Of a stretch of 64,000 nt of DNA, positions 50,526-62,143 are shown in pieces. The notes beneath the pieces were generated by a model. The model worked only from the letters and a program-made list of their open reading frames with translations. It did not search any database and was not told where the DNA came from. The position numbers were made by a program, and so were the translations under genes. The stretch is from Bradysia coprophila. Its lineage: Eukaryota; Arthropoda; Insecta; Diptera; Sciaridae. The stretch lies in assembly GCF_014529535.1 (NCBI RefSeq), contig NC_050738.1, positions 15,082,062 to 15,146,061 on the forward strand, written 5' to 3'. The stretch's first letter is position 1, and the number at the start of each line of letters is the position of its first letter.

Positions 50526-50944
50526 ATTTATCGACGAGAAATTGTCCGATTTTGTACTTTATTGAAAAAATACAGGTACTTTTCCTTAGAAAATGTCCGA
50601 TTTAGTCCGACTTTTTAGCGAAAATATGTCCGATTTTGTCCGACTTTTTCAAGAAAAATGTCCGACTTGTTTTAAGTTGGACACCCCGAAAATCAGTGGG
50701 ACGTCTGGAAATTTGTCAACAGTGCAAGAAGGGATTAAGGTGGTATTTTGACAGCGTCAAAACGAAGTTTGTTTGCTAGGGAGGGTATTGGGTGGACTGA
50801 AATTAAATCTTTCACTTCATTTGTTTTATGAGATGTGTTTTCATGGGCTTTGCTACATAAGACGACATGGCTTGAACTCATTACTTTATTTTTATAAAAC
50901 AAAAAAGTTATGTCATAAATATAAATATTTTTTTTACGTTTTTT

Positions 50945-51098
50945 ACGTTACGGACTCAACTAATTTTTCGATAATTCTAGTGCAAATTGATTGCGTATCT
51001 TATCGCGACAATATTTTGATAATAAAAATATATTTTGTACAAATGCAAGCAGCTGTTTCAGTACACGACAAAAGTGTTTAAGTTTATTAAGTTAAAAA
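50945..51098 (+). promoter_or_regulatory. Duplicated upstream block of the LPxY genes, copy 1
   Basis: From CGTTACGGACTCAACTAATT through TCGATAATTCTAGTGCAAAT and GCGTATCTTATCGC to AAGTTTATTAAGTTAAAAAA before the ATG, this block is repeated with about 85% identity at 52281-52449 before the second gene. Conservation of the upstream DNA means the duplication carried the promoter. No clear TATA box was seen. Confidence 0.6.
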
Positions 51099-51814
51099 AT
51101 GAATAAGGATGACGATAATAGCGGTGCAAACAAATTCGCGTTAATGATTGCGTCGTTGCTCCTCATTGCAACGGCATGTGTATGTTTTTCAGTGAGTGTT
51201 TTTTTTAACTGAATATTGGAAATATTTGCGAATGTGATTCGGATATGAGTACGATCATTTCATATTCTTTTCCTTCCTTCATCTGTGCAAAAGCAAAACC
51301 AATGCTCATCTATTTCCAAATAAATTCCCAGTGCTACAGAATTTGTGTGGTAGGCCGAATGCGGAAAAAGCAACAGCGATTACCACCAATTGAAGATATA
51401 CGTATTGAAAATATTAATCAAGCACCACCAACCTCACACGTTACAGCGACTCAACAATCTGACCATCAATTAGTGTTGAACATTTCGACTACTTCAGCGA
51501 GTAAAAACTAATGTGTAAAACTCAGTGAAATTTTTGACTCGATATAATACTTTCAGTTAACCAAAATTCGGTAAGACGTTGTCCGTTGGCAGAATTACAG
51601 AACGAATATGAGCGACGAACGCTAGAAAGAAGTACAAACTTAAGCAATAAAGACTCTTCTCTTCCACCATACAGTTCTAAAGGTTTGTTCATGAAATGTA
51701 TGTCTTACACTGCACGTCTTGGTAAAATGTATTATTTTAGATGATAGTTTGCCAAGCTATGACCAAGTCATTAGAAATGGAGCTGATGATAACAATTTAG
51801 GGTTTAACAGATGA
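51099..51814 (+). CDS. Small single-pass membrane protein with LPxY motifs, paralogue 1
   Basis: I do not recognise a named family. Four exons (51099-51191, 51332-51500, 51557-51682, 51741-51814), all GT-AG with phases 0, 1, 1, encode 153 aa. A short acidic N-terminus (MNKDDDNSG) leads into one membrane segment (about residues 13-34, FALMIASLLLIATACVCFS), then Cys/Arg/Lys-rich CYRICVVGRMRKK, then a polar tail. Near the C-terminus are SLPPYSS and DDSLPSYDQVIRNG: LPxY motifs of the type bound by WW domains of Nedd4-family ubiquitin ligases. By the positive-inside rule the tail is cytoplasmic. The plan recalls Commissureless (one membrane segment, cytoplasmic PPxY and LPSY), but the protein is much shorter and similarity beyond the motifs cannot be claimed. 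The gene is tandemly duplicated at 52450 with its upstream DNA. Confidence 0.8.
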
Positions 51815-52449
51815 AGTACAAAATGAGACTTGGAGTATTAATACTTGAAGCAACAAAAATTTTGGACACCCTGTTTAACTTGGAGTTTGATCTTGACGAA
51901 AGCCTGTAATATGAAAAAAGTGATTTTCTGAGTTCCAATGGGGGATAAAAAATTTCACAAGTTTATTTTTAATCGACGTTAATCTTTATTTTAAGCAAAA
52001 AGTTGTTCTGCAATATGCCTCTAAAATGCATCGATGTTTATACAAACTTAATTGTAAAAAATTTGCCAAAATGAAGGCAGCCAAAGTCATATACCAAAAC
52101 AAGGAGACTGAATAATTTTTCCCACCTGTGCACAAATTTTTCATTTCAATTACATGTCCACAAGCACACCACAAACCATTTCCTCATATGTACTCTAATG
52201 CTCCTGTGCCAAAGCGCAACATTAAAAATATCGAATTCCTTGGCTGCCCGTTCTTGGTATTTTCTTTCGATCAAGTTTTCACGTTACGGACCCAACTAAT
52301 TTGTCGATAATTCTAGTGCAAATTGATTACGTATCTTATCGCTCTATCCAATGATGTGATTAAATAAAAATTATATTTCGAAAGAATAGAAGCAGCTGAT
52401 TCAGTACGAGACAAAACGTAAAAGTGTTTTAGGTTTATTGAGTTAAAAA
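51815..52449 (+). other. Spacer between the two tandem LPxY genes
   Basis: Contains the 3' flank of the first gene and, from 52281, the duplicated upstream block of the second (CGTTACGGACCCAACTAATT, TCGATAATTCTAGTGCAAAT). ORFs on both strands here are short and unconvincing. The repeat period of the duplication, start codon to start codon, is 1351 bp. Confidence 0.6.
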
Positions 52450-53042
52450 ATGAATGAGGAGGATGAAAAAGGTGCTCAGAAACTTGCTGTATTGATTGTA
52501 TCGATGCTTGTTTTTGCAACGGCATGTGTATCTTTTTCAGTGAGTATTTTTTACTCCATGCATTGTTAGGAGTATTATTTATGTGGTTCGGATGTGAGTA
52601 TACGAATGATCAATCATAGTGATACTCTTTGCCGAATATAAATCAAATTATTCAAAATTGTGTTACAGTGTTACAGAATTTGCAGGGAAGACCGGCTGCG
52701 TAAAAGACAACAGCGGATAGCACCAGTTGAACCTGAGCCGATTCGTATTGATAATATTATAAATCAAACGACACAAAGCACAGATGTTACAACGATGCAA
52801 CAATCTGACCATGAATTAGTGTTCGGCTCGCTTAACACTTCGACCACAACTACTCCGACGCTAGAACTAAGTACACACTTAGACGATAAAGAAGCTTCAC
52901 TTCCACCATACAGTTCTAAAGGTTTGTACATGAAATATATCTGTGTCTGATAACTGCACGTTTTTATAAAATGTTTATTATAGATGATAGCTTACCGAGC
53001 TATGATCAAGTCGTTAGAAATGGAGTTAATAAAAGCATTTAG
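52450..53042 (+). CDS. Small single-pass membrane protein with LPxY motifs, paralogue 2
   Basis: Paralogue of the gene at 51099. Three exons (52450-52539, 52669-52921, 52984-53042), GT-AG, phases 0 and 1, encode 133 aa. The layout is the same: acidic MNEEDEKG start, one membrane segment (LAVLIVSMLVFATACVSFS), CYRICREDRLRKRQQR, polar Thr/Ser-rich linker, then SLPPYSSK and DDSLPSYDQVVRNG. The membrane-proximal and C-terminal blocks are best conserved; the linker is diverged. Relative to paralogue 1 it lacks the middle intron and about 25 residues (the stretch with RRCPLAELQNEYERR), so exons 2 and 3 are fused. Preserved frame and motifs despite a diverged linker suggest both copies are functional. 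Role inferred: ubiquitin-ligase adaptor or sorted membrane protein. Confidence 0.8.
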
Positions 53043-54964
53043 GGCATACCCTGATTTGTGGTCTTTGTTCTGGACGAATAACATGGGAAACTTATAAAAT
53101 TGGATTTTTAAGCTACTAGTAACCAAAAGACAAGCAATAAAAGTGATGCCGGAAGAACACTGTTTTTTATTGGAAATTAATTTTCGATAAAAAAGTAACG
53201 AGAATTAAACCTTTTAGAAAGGATGGTCACTTTCTATCGGCAGTGACGACCAAAATAAATACTTGGTACACTTAACAAACGAAGTAACCGACTTAAGAGG
53301 TGGAATAGTGGTGCAGAGCCACTTCAAAATTAAACACTCTATTAGAGACGACAAATTGCGTGGTATCAAGCACTGCTAAGTTTCGAAACATCATCGCCGG
53401 CCGATGCTCGAGCTTGATTTACCTATGACTTCGACAGTATCTTAATAAACATTACAAGAAGACAAGGCCATAGATGGTAGGCATTATTCGTCTAAATATC
53501 GTACTAACTATGTAGTAGAGACCAGTTGTTGCTCGTTATGCATATCAACATAATGTAAGGACTGTAATATAGCCAATGATAGATTCAGTATGTCATTACA
53601 TAATAGTTTTATTTGTTCATCGCTACGTTCTGGTCACAAACGAAAAATATCGAAATGAAATTTCCAACATTTTTTCCTAGATGATAAGTAATAAGGAGCA
53701 TTTATCACTCGGCGACACTAGATGTGTGTGACATATCATTTCTCCATAAAGTCAACGAAAGTTTTACTTTTCGACACTGTGCTGAGAAAAAAAAAGTTTA
53801 ATCAAGACTCTTCACTCCATAGACCACTTGCATGGCAACGAAATTTTATGGTAAGTTATTAATACTGTTATATACCACAAAAACAAATATTGTAAATAAA
53901 TGTTTCTGGAAATTATTGAGGCAAGTTTTGTAAAGTAAAATATTTACAAATTTTCGTGTCCATTTTATTAAAAAAAAATTGAGACTTAATTGAAAATGTC
54001 TTTGATAAATATATTTTTTTATGAATATTTAAATAAATATTCGACGATCATGTGTATGTCTATCTCTCTGAATGTGAATATAGATTTTAATTTGTTTGCT
54101 TAAGATTACCGTGACTTCGATATTTGCTTAAAAATAATTTCGTGTATCGTTTTATTTTATTTTTATTTTTTGTGGAGAATTTGGGAGCCATACTCGTTGA
54201 TAATGTAATAGATATATGTTTTGCCGAGATGACAATCACATTTCATTTCGTTAGACTGATTTGAAAAAAAATATTTCGACAAAAAAAAGAAGTTTCTTTA
54301 ACCGTTCAATAAGTTGTTTTTTTACCTTGAATTGAACTACTCAGTCATGATCGACTAATTTTTAAGACAACTTTTATTAAATGGACGACATGAAATTCAA
54401 TTTATCGTTTCCAACTAAAATATGAAATCCCACAATGCTTTGATTATGATGGATGTTGATGGCTTTTGACTTTTTAAGAATAGTAAATTTCTGTTTTGGA
54501 TGTTCACGCGGGCGCAAATCTTTTTTTTTTTTTTTTTAATTGTAAAAACACTTTTATTAATCTTAAACGATGACGACAAATAACCATTTCTTTTGCCAAA
54601 ATAAATCATCAAACTAATCATCAGTTTGTAAAAATACTTGGATCCGATGGACAGATTCGATTATTACACTGAAAGACTGATATGAGGATTTAGTAGATAT
54701 CCAATTTTTTTTCAAACTGTTTTTGAGAGATGATTTTTGAAAAGATCGTTTTTTTACTGGATGCACCATTGTGGGCAGTCTTTTTTTCGCATATTTAAAT
54801 AAAGATTTTGAATTCAAAAAATTACACGCATCTTCCGATGCCTAACATTTTTCAATGGACTTCAGAAGTACCACAATCTCATCCGACCCTGGCGACAGTA
54901 ACAAGGAAGTACCCAACTTCTAAGACGCTGATCAGAAGCTTAAACGTAAAGAAAAATTAGTTTT

Positions 54965-55135
54965 CATGTGTCGGGGCCGAAAATGAGGGAGTTTTGAGAT
55001 TTTTCTCTGGTTTTCGACCCCTTACATGAAAAATTTTTTGAGTATCTGTTTTGGACGATTGATTTTAGGCACTTTCGCATGTACTCGCGAAATTGCCTAA
55101 AAACAATCGTCCAAAACAGATACAGAAATAACTAT
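54965..55135. mobile_element. Two foldback units (GGTTTTCGACCCC and GTCCAAAACAGAT)
   Basis: Unit 1 pairs GGGGCCGAAAATGAGGGAG with the CTCTGGTTTTCGACCCC side imperfectly. Unit 2 pairs ATCTGTTTTGGACGATTG, TTTTAGGCA with TGCCTAAAA, CAATCGTCCAAAACAGAT almost perfectly around GCATGTACTCGCG. The AAATAACTA that follows resembles the ACGTAAATAACTA next to the 38130 terminus, so they may share an origin. Confidence 0.65.
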
Positions 55136-56945
55136 TTCATCCCTTATGCCTAGTTCAAAACTTTTATCGTAATTTATCGGCATGAAAACTTTCCTAAAAT
55201 TGACCGTCCACTACAGATACGTAAATAACAACCATTTACATACTTATGTTTCCCTAGGGTGGAAAGTGAGTTATTACAACGATATATGACAGATATATTA
55301 CAACGATGATCAAGGTGTAGTGTATACCTCAGCTTAAAGATTTTACATTTACATTTCTTTGCGTAATCGTAATTTTCTTAGAAAAGGAACCACAGAAGCA
55401 AAAGGACAAATACAAACGTTTGTTTGAGATTATTCATATTTTATCATAAAAATATCAAACGATTATATGACACGTAACGCAGCATTTTAATAGTATAATA
55501 CAACACAGTGACAACCAAGTCGATTTCTGATTTAAAAAAAAAATATTTTATGAATTTATTGGGCCAATATAACCACACAGTCCGTCAAACAGAGTAGCTA
55601 TTTTATTTAATTTCATTTTTAGTGAATTTATAACTCTGAAGATTTGTGTTTGAAAAAAAAAAACCACGCGACTTAACTGCATTAAATGGACGTAAATGGT
55701 GGTATTCACTGAAGAAGCTGCTGTGTCTACGATTTCGACATATCTTTAATCGGGGCCTTTGATAAAACGTTTATGACTTAATAGGTAGCATGGAATTTTA
55801 AGTAGAGATCTATGATGACTCATAGAGCGGTACATCACGTTGTATCAAAACAATTTTGTTCCAATTTCTAATTTATTTATTTTTAGAAGAAAAAATATCT
55901 TTTTCAACTTGGCTCAACTGTTGTTCTGATTCGACTGTGTAAATTTCGTTTGTTTTTTTTTTTTATTCTCAGCGATAAACTATACTAAAACTTACGCATT
56001 TATGATAATTTAATGCAACCAGCCAGATGATAAGCTCAAATCGAAAGTGTAATCCTTTTCTTGTTATGTGCGTGATAATGAGACTCTTAAACGTTTAACA
56101 CATATAAACAATAACACGGTACTCTTAATCATTGAGCCAACATTTTCTTATGTTATTAATACGGTATTAATAACAATATAAAACACTAATAATTTGAATT
56201 AAATACTTTACACAAATAAGTCCACACTAATTAATTAGTATACGTTTGTCAAATGTTTTATAAATAATCACACTTATGCCTAAACTGTCCAAAAACTTAG
56301 ATGTAAGAGAAAAAAAAAACTTTTTCCCATCAATATAATAATAAATAATAAACAACAGAAAATTTTAAAGAATTTTTGTTAATTCAAGTAATTATTAGAT
56401 GCCTCTTAATGCGCTTAGTGCTAAGTGCCGCGCAACAAGTTCGCATACAACTGCCAACTGATCGAAACAATGGTGATTCCTTTAATTTTTGAATAACTAA
56501 TTTACCTATAGTTTGGGTTTCATTCATCATCTCTCATGCTCTCCGCCGTTCGCTTCTATACATATTCAATATGACTACACATTAGACCCATCTCCTTCAC
56601 TTCGTATAACATTTACTCTTTCCTATTCATCGGGCAGGTAACTCATTGGTCTTGCTGTTTATTTTAGAATACGTCGAAGATTGTTGTTTTTTTTTCGTCT
56701 TACCTTTTTGTTGTGTATATGTGTTGTGATTGAACAAACAGCAGCCATGATGACGCAAAACTGGTATTAAGTTTCTGGCTTCGTCTAATACATACAATCT
56801 CTTTAAAATAAACCTATCCGATCGTTATATGTAAACTTCAATGTTCAATTAAATTTGATAAAAAAAAATCATTTATTGACCGTATTGATTTTCAACAAAT
56901 TGCTCAATTTGAATTTGACTTCTACTTATGTACGATCGAATAAAC

Positions 56946-57119
56946 ATGTTTAACTTCATAGTATTGCTGGCTGTAATGTTTACAAAACCACTCAACAGCA
57001 TAGAAACGAAAATCTTTGGGAAAATTCATACAAATATTAGAAGGTTATCATCACATGACGATTTTAGACATTCGTTCAATTTTATCGTCGCTGCTGAATC
57101 CGCTGAACTAAATTATTAA
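56946..57119 (+). CDS. Possible short secreted peptide, doubtful
   Basis: From the second Met, MFNFIVLLAVMFTKPLNS looks like a signal peptide, followed by about 39 mostly polar residues with no cysteine (IETKIFGKIHTN). The whole protein is 57 aa and intronless. No family was recognised and there are no cysteines or dibasic sites that would suggest a hormone. Short hydrophobic starts arise easily in AT-rich DNA, so this is weak. Confidence 0.18.
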   Translation: MFNFIVLLAVMFTKPLNSIETKIFGKIHTNIRRLSSHDDFRHSFNFIVAAESAELNY

Positions 57120-60025
57120 AAGAAGTTCTAGAACCTGATGGTTCAGATTCTTAGCAGAACTTATCTCGACTATATGTCATCTTTTATCGAGAGCATTGAG
57201 GAAAATAAGCAATGAGCTACGTCGTATTTCATATTACATTGCAATATATAAACTAATGAAGTAAAAGACTCGGTTCATACCTGCTGTAAGCGTGTACTTC
57301 AAGAGAAGGAGCAGATTCGATGTATTTACTACAGTCGGCAATTTTGAAATAAGTTATTCATTTCGTTTCAGATATTTTTCAGCTGGTCCACTCGCACAAA
57401 TAAAACTCCTTTTACGTCTTTTTACGGTTGTACCACTACGATGAACATGCGTGTAGCTATTACAGCCGTTTCAGAGTCACCTACTGTAGCAATTCATTTA
57501 TGAGGTATCAGTGGAGAGATTAGATAATGTACGTTACAACTACCATGTTAGGTTCACAATAACCGTAATCAGTACCAACCCAGACCTGTCTGAAGCTCGC
57601 ACGGGTTTCGAAAATTTTTGTTGTACTTCTAACATATATCAATGGTTGTTCTCAAACCTGGAACGACTTAAAAGTACTTGACCTCAGCTTTCCCACTATC
57701 ACCTACATCGCTCACATTTGGCGGCCAAAAAATTAGTCTAAAAACCACTTTCGGAGGTCTTTCATCAGCAACCTGGTGTAGCTCACGACTATCTGAGGCC
57801 TATTTTGAGGTCTACTGACAAAGACCTTTCAAACCATGTATATATCGATCCCAGACGAAATGGGTCCGATTTTGACAGGTGGATTTTCAAAAGAATCCCT
57901 CTTGTAAGAACATTGAACTTTACACAGAAGCAAAATCAAAAGAAAAAAATGGATAAAAAATAAAGCAAAAATGGGACAGAAAGAAAGAAATAAAGTCAAA
58001 AGCTCAAAAATGTAAAAATCTAAATACAAGAGCAATCTTAGTCATAGCCATAAAGGTAAAAAATAAATAGCTTTAGTTGAAAGAAATTATCAAAGTTGTC
58101 AAAGTAAAACAAGAAATAGCTAGCCTGTTAGCCAGATTTCGTTATTTTCTTTTTCGAATACATCCATTTGTTGATTCGATATTGTGAAGTTATCCAAAAA
58201 GGTGAGATAAACATATGCTCAGTGCTTACAACCTTCAACTTGTCGGGGTCATATTAAAATTTTAATACTTAAAAAAAAAACAGTGAGATCTTTGACCGTG
58301 GCACAGTGCATGGTACCGCATTCCGAGACGATTCTCAAAAGATTTTGTTTTCAAGTTCGCGAGTAATCTAAATCAATTTTACGACAAATTTCTCCTTCAA
58401 TTTTTCTACAAAATTTAAATGTTATCTATTCCAGCTACACTTGACCGACAGCCATGTGTAACAGCGATCTCACCATTACGATGTTATTGAACATTAATTA
58501 TATTATAATTAACTTATTTTCTTACCTCAATACATTATATTGGTTAAAATGCCAACGATTTCTTGAGTTTATAATTGGAATTGAATTCGTGTACCGATTG
58601 GCCGATTTACCACTGTACACTCCATGTGTGTTGGTAACAAAAGCTCCTCCTACCTAAATTTTTTATAGATGATGCCAGCTCACACAGCAAAACACAATCA
58701 AATCACTGTCGGTATTGGCTTCTTTATAACTCACATTTCTTAAAGTGTTTTTGAACGATTTTCGTTACAAAAAAAATATTAATTAAGTCTCATGTCATTG
58801 TGTCTCGCACAAGATTGTATAGAAATGCATCATAAATCAATTAGCATCGATATTATATAGTTTAAGATGCGCGTTACGAAAAGATCTGGGATTGAACAGA
58901 TATACAATGCGATTTTGCAACATATCAAATAGATGATCGTTAGCATTTCTAGTTCAAGTGATAAAGCCCACAAAGTAAAGGAACGTACTGTTGCCTTTCT
59001 TTTTATATACGAAGATATTGTTGTTATGATAATGTTTATTGTTATTGCCACTTAAGCAATAAAATGCATCATTCGTGCAATTACCTAACATTTTTATTGC
59101 TGCAACAACCATGTAAATCTTCTGATATTTTTTGTCACATCTTTCTCTGGTTCAATTCGTTTCCCTGTAGTCTAACAAACTTTACTTGTAGTGAAAATTA
59201 GGGAATCAGATGAAATTTTATAAACAAACGAAAGGTTCGTAAGCAACCGAGTAAAAACTCAAAAGTAATAATTCCAAGCACAATTAGTTAAGTGTTAAAA
59301 TAATAAAGAAGAAAAATTAACGAAAATCTAAGTTCTGTGAGAAGAATTTGTGTGGTTCCGTTGTAGCGTGTAATGCAATGCAACACTTTATTGCTCGATG
59401 TCCTCAAATATTTCTTAATTTTATACAGAAACCGGAGAACTGTCGTAAAATTCCGTCGGTAATGTTTTGATCTTGAATTTTAGGCGGCGCAAACAGTGGT
59501 TATGAACTATATTTATCAGGAAATGGTACGTTTATTGCACCGTGTCTTAAGGTACAAATAAAGAATTAGTTAAAGAAAGGGTCAGAATGCTATAGGTATA
59601 GAGTAGGAATGGTACAATGAAACATTTTATTGGTGTATTATTACGGCGATTCTTATGCTTTTATGATCGGGGGGTTTATACATTTTATTAGATAATGTGT
59701 GTGGCATATTTGAGATATTAAGTAAAGGTGGATTAATCGTTAGGTAAGCAATATTCTTAAGAAATCGTCAGCATTTCAAAAACCCCAATAATTTTTCTTG
59801 TTTTTCAAAAAAAAACCGTTCATAGATCTACGTCTGGTTATATGAAATCATCGTATTTGGAATATCAATCAGAAATTATGTTTACATTCTAATTTTGCTA
59901 GAAATTTGCGGGTTTTGCCCAGAGATATACGCAAACTGCATTGAAGATTGCCGATTGTTGCTAATTGACAACAACAAAAATAACATAGAAAGTGCTATGA
60001 GTGCTATCAAAAATTAAACAAGAAA

Positions 60026-60301
60026 ATGGCGAACTGTCGTCGTCCACAAAAAGGTGGAAAACAGCCACCAACAAAACGTGTTAACAAGAAACGTTAATTA
60101 AGTTCTCCGGTAGACGTATCTGCGTTCCTTGTACAAAAAAAGACGACTGGCGAAGTGGAAGACGCTTCACTCGTGACTCAAGAACACGAAAACGGCTCAA
60201 ACATCGTACCGATCGTACCAGAAAAAGAAATCGCGGATGAAGGCATCGTTTCAGAAGGCAGCGTTTCAGAAGGCTTGAGCGATAGTGACCTTTCTGAATA
60301 A
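60026..60301 (+). pseudogene. Stop-interrupted small ORF, basic head and acidic tail
   Basis: ATG at 60026 opens 23 codons rich in Arg and Lys (MANCRRPQKGGKQPPTKR), closed by TAA at 60095. The same frame then stays open for 67 codons and ends at TAA 60299: an acidic Ser/Glu-rich tail with EGIVSEGSVSEGLSDSDLSE. Codon use is G+C-richer than the flanks, which favours former or present coding function. No intron with usual borders removes the stop while keeping frame. Possibilities are a recent pseudogene, stop-codon readthrough, or a base error. No family was recognised. Confidence 0.4.
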
Positions 60302-60913
60302 TTTTTATACTTAAAATGTTCTGTTTTTTTCTCTAATGTTTAACTATTTGATTAAATAAAATATCTCATGAAGAGTATAAAATATCTCATCCAATTTCCA
60401 TATGGTCTTAACCTCCCTATATCGTAAATTTATTTTCACCAATCGTCCTCCGACTGTAATCATATTTTATGCATATAAAACCTTTACATCCAATTGTAAA
60501 ATACTTCGATTAGAGTATAGACAGTAACCCATACCGAACCTATTCTGAATTTGCTATTCGAATTTTAATCCGAAAGTTTATGGATGCCTGTTTAAGTATT
60601 CCTTTTATCGCTGGATCAATGTGTATCCAAAAATATCACGAAAAAGAACATGCGTATACAATATCGACAGTGTATGAAACAGACAGGTACATAAAAACCG
60701 GTTGAAAACCAATTTACAAGGAAAAAATTACAGCAATAAAATGAGAAGATTATGGGAAAAAGTGGAGGAAAAAATCGAAAGGATAGAACGTGTTGAATTT
60801 TATCCGACTGAAAACTCTCGAAACGAAATTGACGTCGGAAATTTGTGCGCCTGAAATCTATGTATAAGACATAATGTGCCATCAAAATTAACACATCTAT
60901 CACAACCCGAATG

Positions 60914-61904
60914 CAGGGAGCCCACTCAAAATTCGGCCTCCTTTTTAAGGAATAAAGGAGGATATTTCGATAATTTAAGGAGAATTTCAGGAGTTTTAAA
61001 ATATGAGATTTTGGATTAAATTTGATGAATTCGAAATTTTTTTGACTCTCCAAAGTCATATAAAGGATTATGAAGTAGATTTTTTGGTGTTTCTAAGAGA
61101 ATATTCTTTGGAAAATATTTTCCGAATTTTTCACAAATATTTTATCGAAGATTTTTCCAAAAAAGTAACTTAATTATTTGTCTTTTTTTTATTTTTTTTA
61201 TTTTATCTTCTTGCTACTTGTAATGCCCGCATTTAAAATCAGCTGTGCCTTGGCCACTGACGATTTATCTAATTTACATTCGCTAACTACAGCTGACGAA
61301 GTGTTATTACCAACATCAATTAACTTTTCGGCGACTTTTAACTTTAATGTTGCGGAATGTTGAAAACCGACACATTTTCTGTTTCTGTGTTTTACTTGAG
61401 TTTCTGATTTCGCCATATAAAAATGCATGCAAAATTCACAAAAAACCAGTAAAACATAGAACAGAAAATGTGTCGATTTTCAAAATTCCGTGAGTGTATG
61501 ATTGAGGAATAAATACACATTGGCCAACTTAACCAGATGGCCAAACTTTCCTCAAACACGATACACACCAGACGAAAGTTAACAATTGATTGACAATAAA
61601 TGATTAATTGCCAGCAGCATCAACACAATCGATGAAAAGAACAATTGAAGGAATAGGGTTTTGCAAGTACCTTTTAGCACTATCGATCTCATTTGTTGAA
61701 TTATTTACGTTTCATGAACTTTTTTTTGGTGAAGTAAGCGAGGAACGGTTTTGAATATATATGGTTCCACAGTCAGAATTAAAATGTTAAATGTTTTAAC
61801 TAAAGTAAAAATAAAAATAAGGAGTTTGAGGAGATTAAGGAGGTTCCAGGAGGATTTTTGAAAATCAAGGAGATTTAAGGAATCAAGGAGGAGTGGGCTC
61901 CCTG
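60914..61904. mobile_element. DNA transposon remnant with 14-bp TIRs
   Basis: CAGGGAGCCCACTC at 60914 is mirrored by GAGTGGGCTCCCTG ending at 61904. The flanks share CGAATG on both sides, a 6-bp target-site duplication. Subterminal zones are rich in AAGGAG/AATCAAGGAG units. The interior carries a minus-strand frame (61198-61428) with LKLKVAEKLIDVGNNTSS, reminiscent of the helix-turn-helix start of Pogo/Pipsqueak-type transposases, but no catalytic domain. It is therefore a decayed or non-autonomous copy. The superfamily is unclear. Confidence 0.6.
61358..61482. repeat. Hairpin nested in the TIR element
   Basis: TTGAAAACCGACACATTTTC and TGTTTCTGTGTTTTACT on the left are mirrored by AGTAAAACATAGAACA and GAAAATGTGTCGATTTTCAA on the right. 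It interrupts the putative transposase-like frame, so it inserted after that frame arrived. Confidence 0.7.
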
Positions 61905-62143
61905 CGAATGTATTTGATGATTTGAATTCACTAACAATGGCCACATTTGGTGGTTTCTGGCAGTGACTAGGGTAGTTAGCAATATTCAACGATATTTTCG
62001 TTGTTGACGGCTATCTCGCACTCTGATCTTCTAACACTCTAATAAATTTTATGACCACTGATTAGGCGAAATTATTGGAATTACTATAATCAATGAATTG
62101 GAAAGAGCTACATGGCAAAACTTAACCAACTTCTGAGACTGTT

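Larger units (their letters stand above)
49514..50707. mobile_element. Non-autonomous hAT-like transposon
   Basis: 12-bp terminal inverted repeats CAGACGTCCCAC (49514-49525 and complement 50696-50707). The flanking octamers are GAAATTAG and GAAATTTG (7 of 8 identical), as expected for an aged 8-bp target-site duplication of hAT elements, whose ends typically begin CAG. Both subterminal zones carry many direct copies of TTTGTCCGACTTT (about 49526-49645 and 50545-50670), another hAT habit because the transposase binds subterminal repeats. No transposase frame is present. Confidence 0.65.
49135..51098. other. Upstream flank of byn and of the membrane-protein pair
   Basis: byn (minus) and the first LPxY gene (plus) diverge here, so both promoters should lie in this stretch. 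It holds a family B repeat (49240-49340), a probable hAT-type element (49514-50707) with two foldbacks nested inside it, and the promoter block of the first LPxY gene (about 50945-51098), which is duplicated at 52281-52449. No further coding exon was seen. Confidence 0.6.
53043..60025. other. Gene-poor stretch of about 7 kb
   Basis: No multi-exon gene was recognised. It holds two foldbacks (54965-55025 and 55040-55135), a half copy of the 37820 element terminus near 55201, AT-rich simple sequence, and a doubtful secreted-peptide frame at 56946. A GAAGTAAAAGA box near 57255 may be a family A fragment. Confidence 0.5.

Noticed and set aside
60616..61059. 147-codon minus-strand ORF
   Set aside because: Runs across the end of the TIR element, with Phe/Tyr/Ile/Arg-rich composition typical of translated AT-rich DNA.
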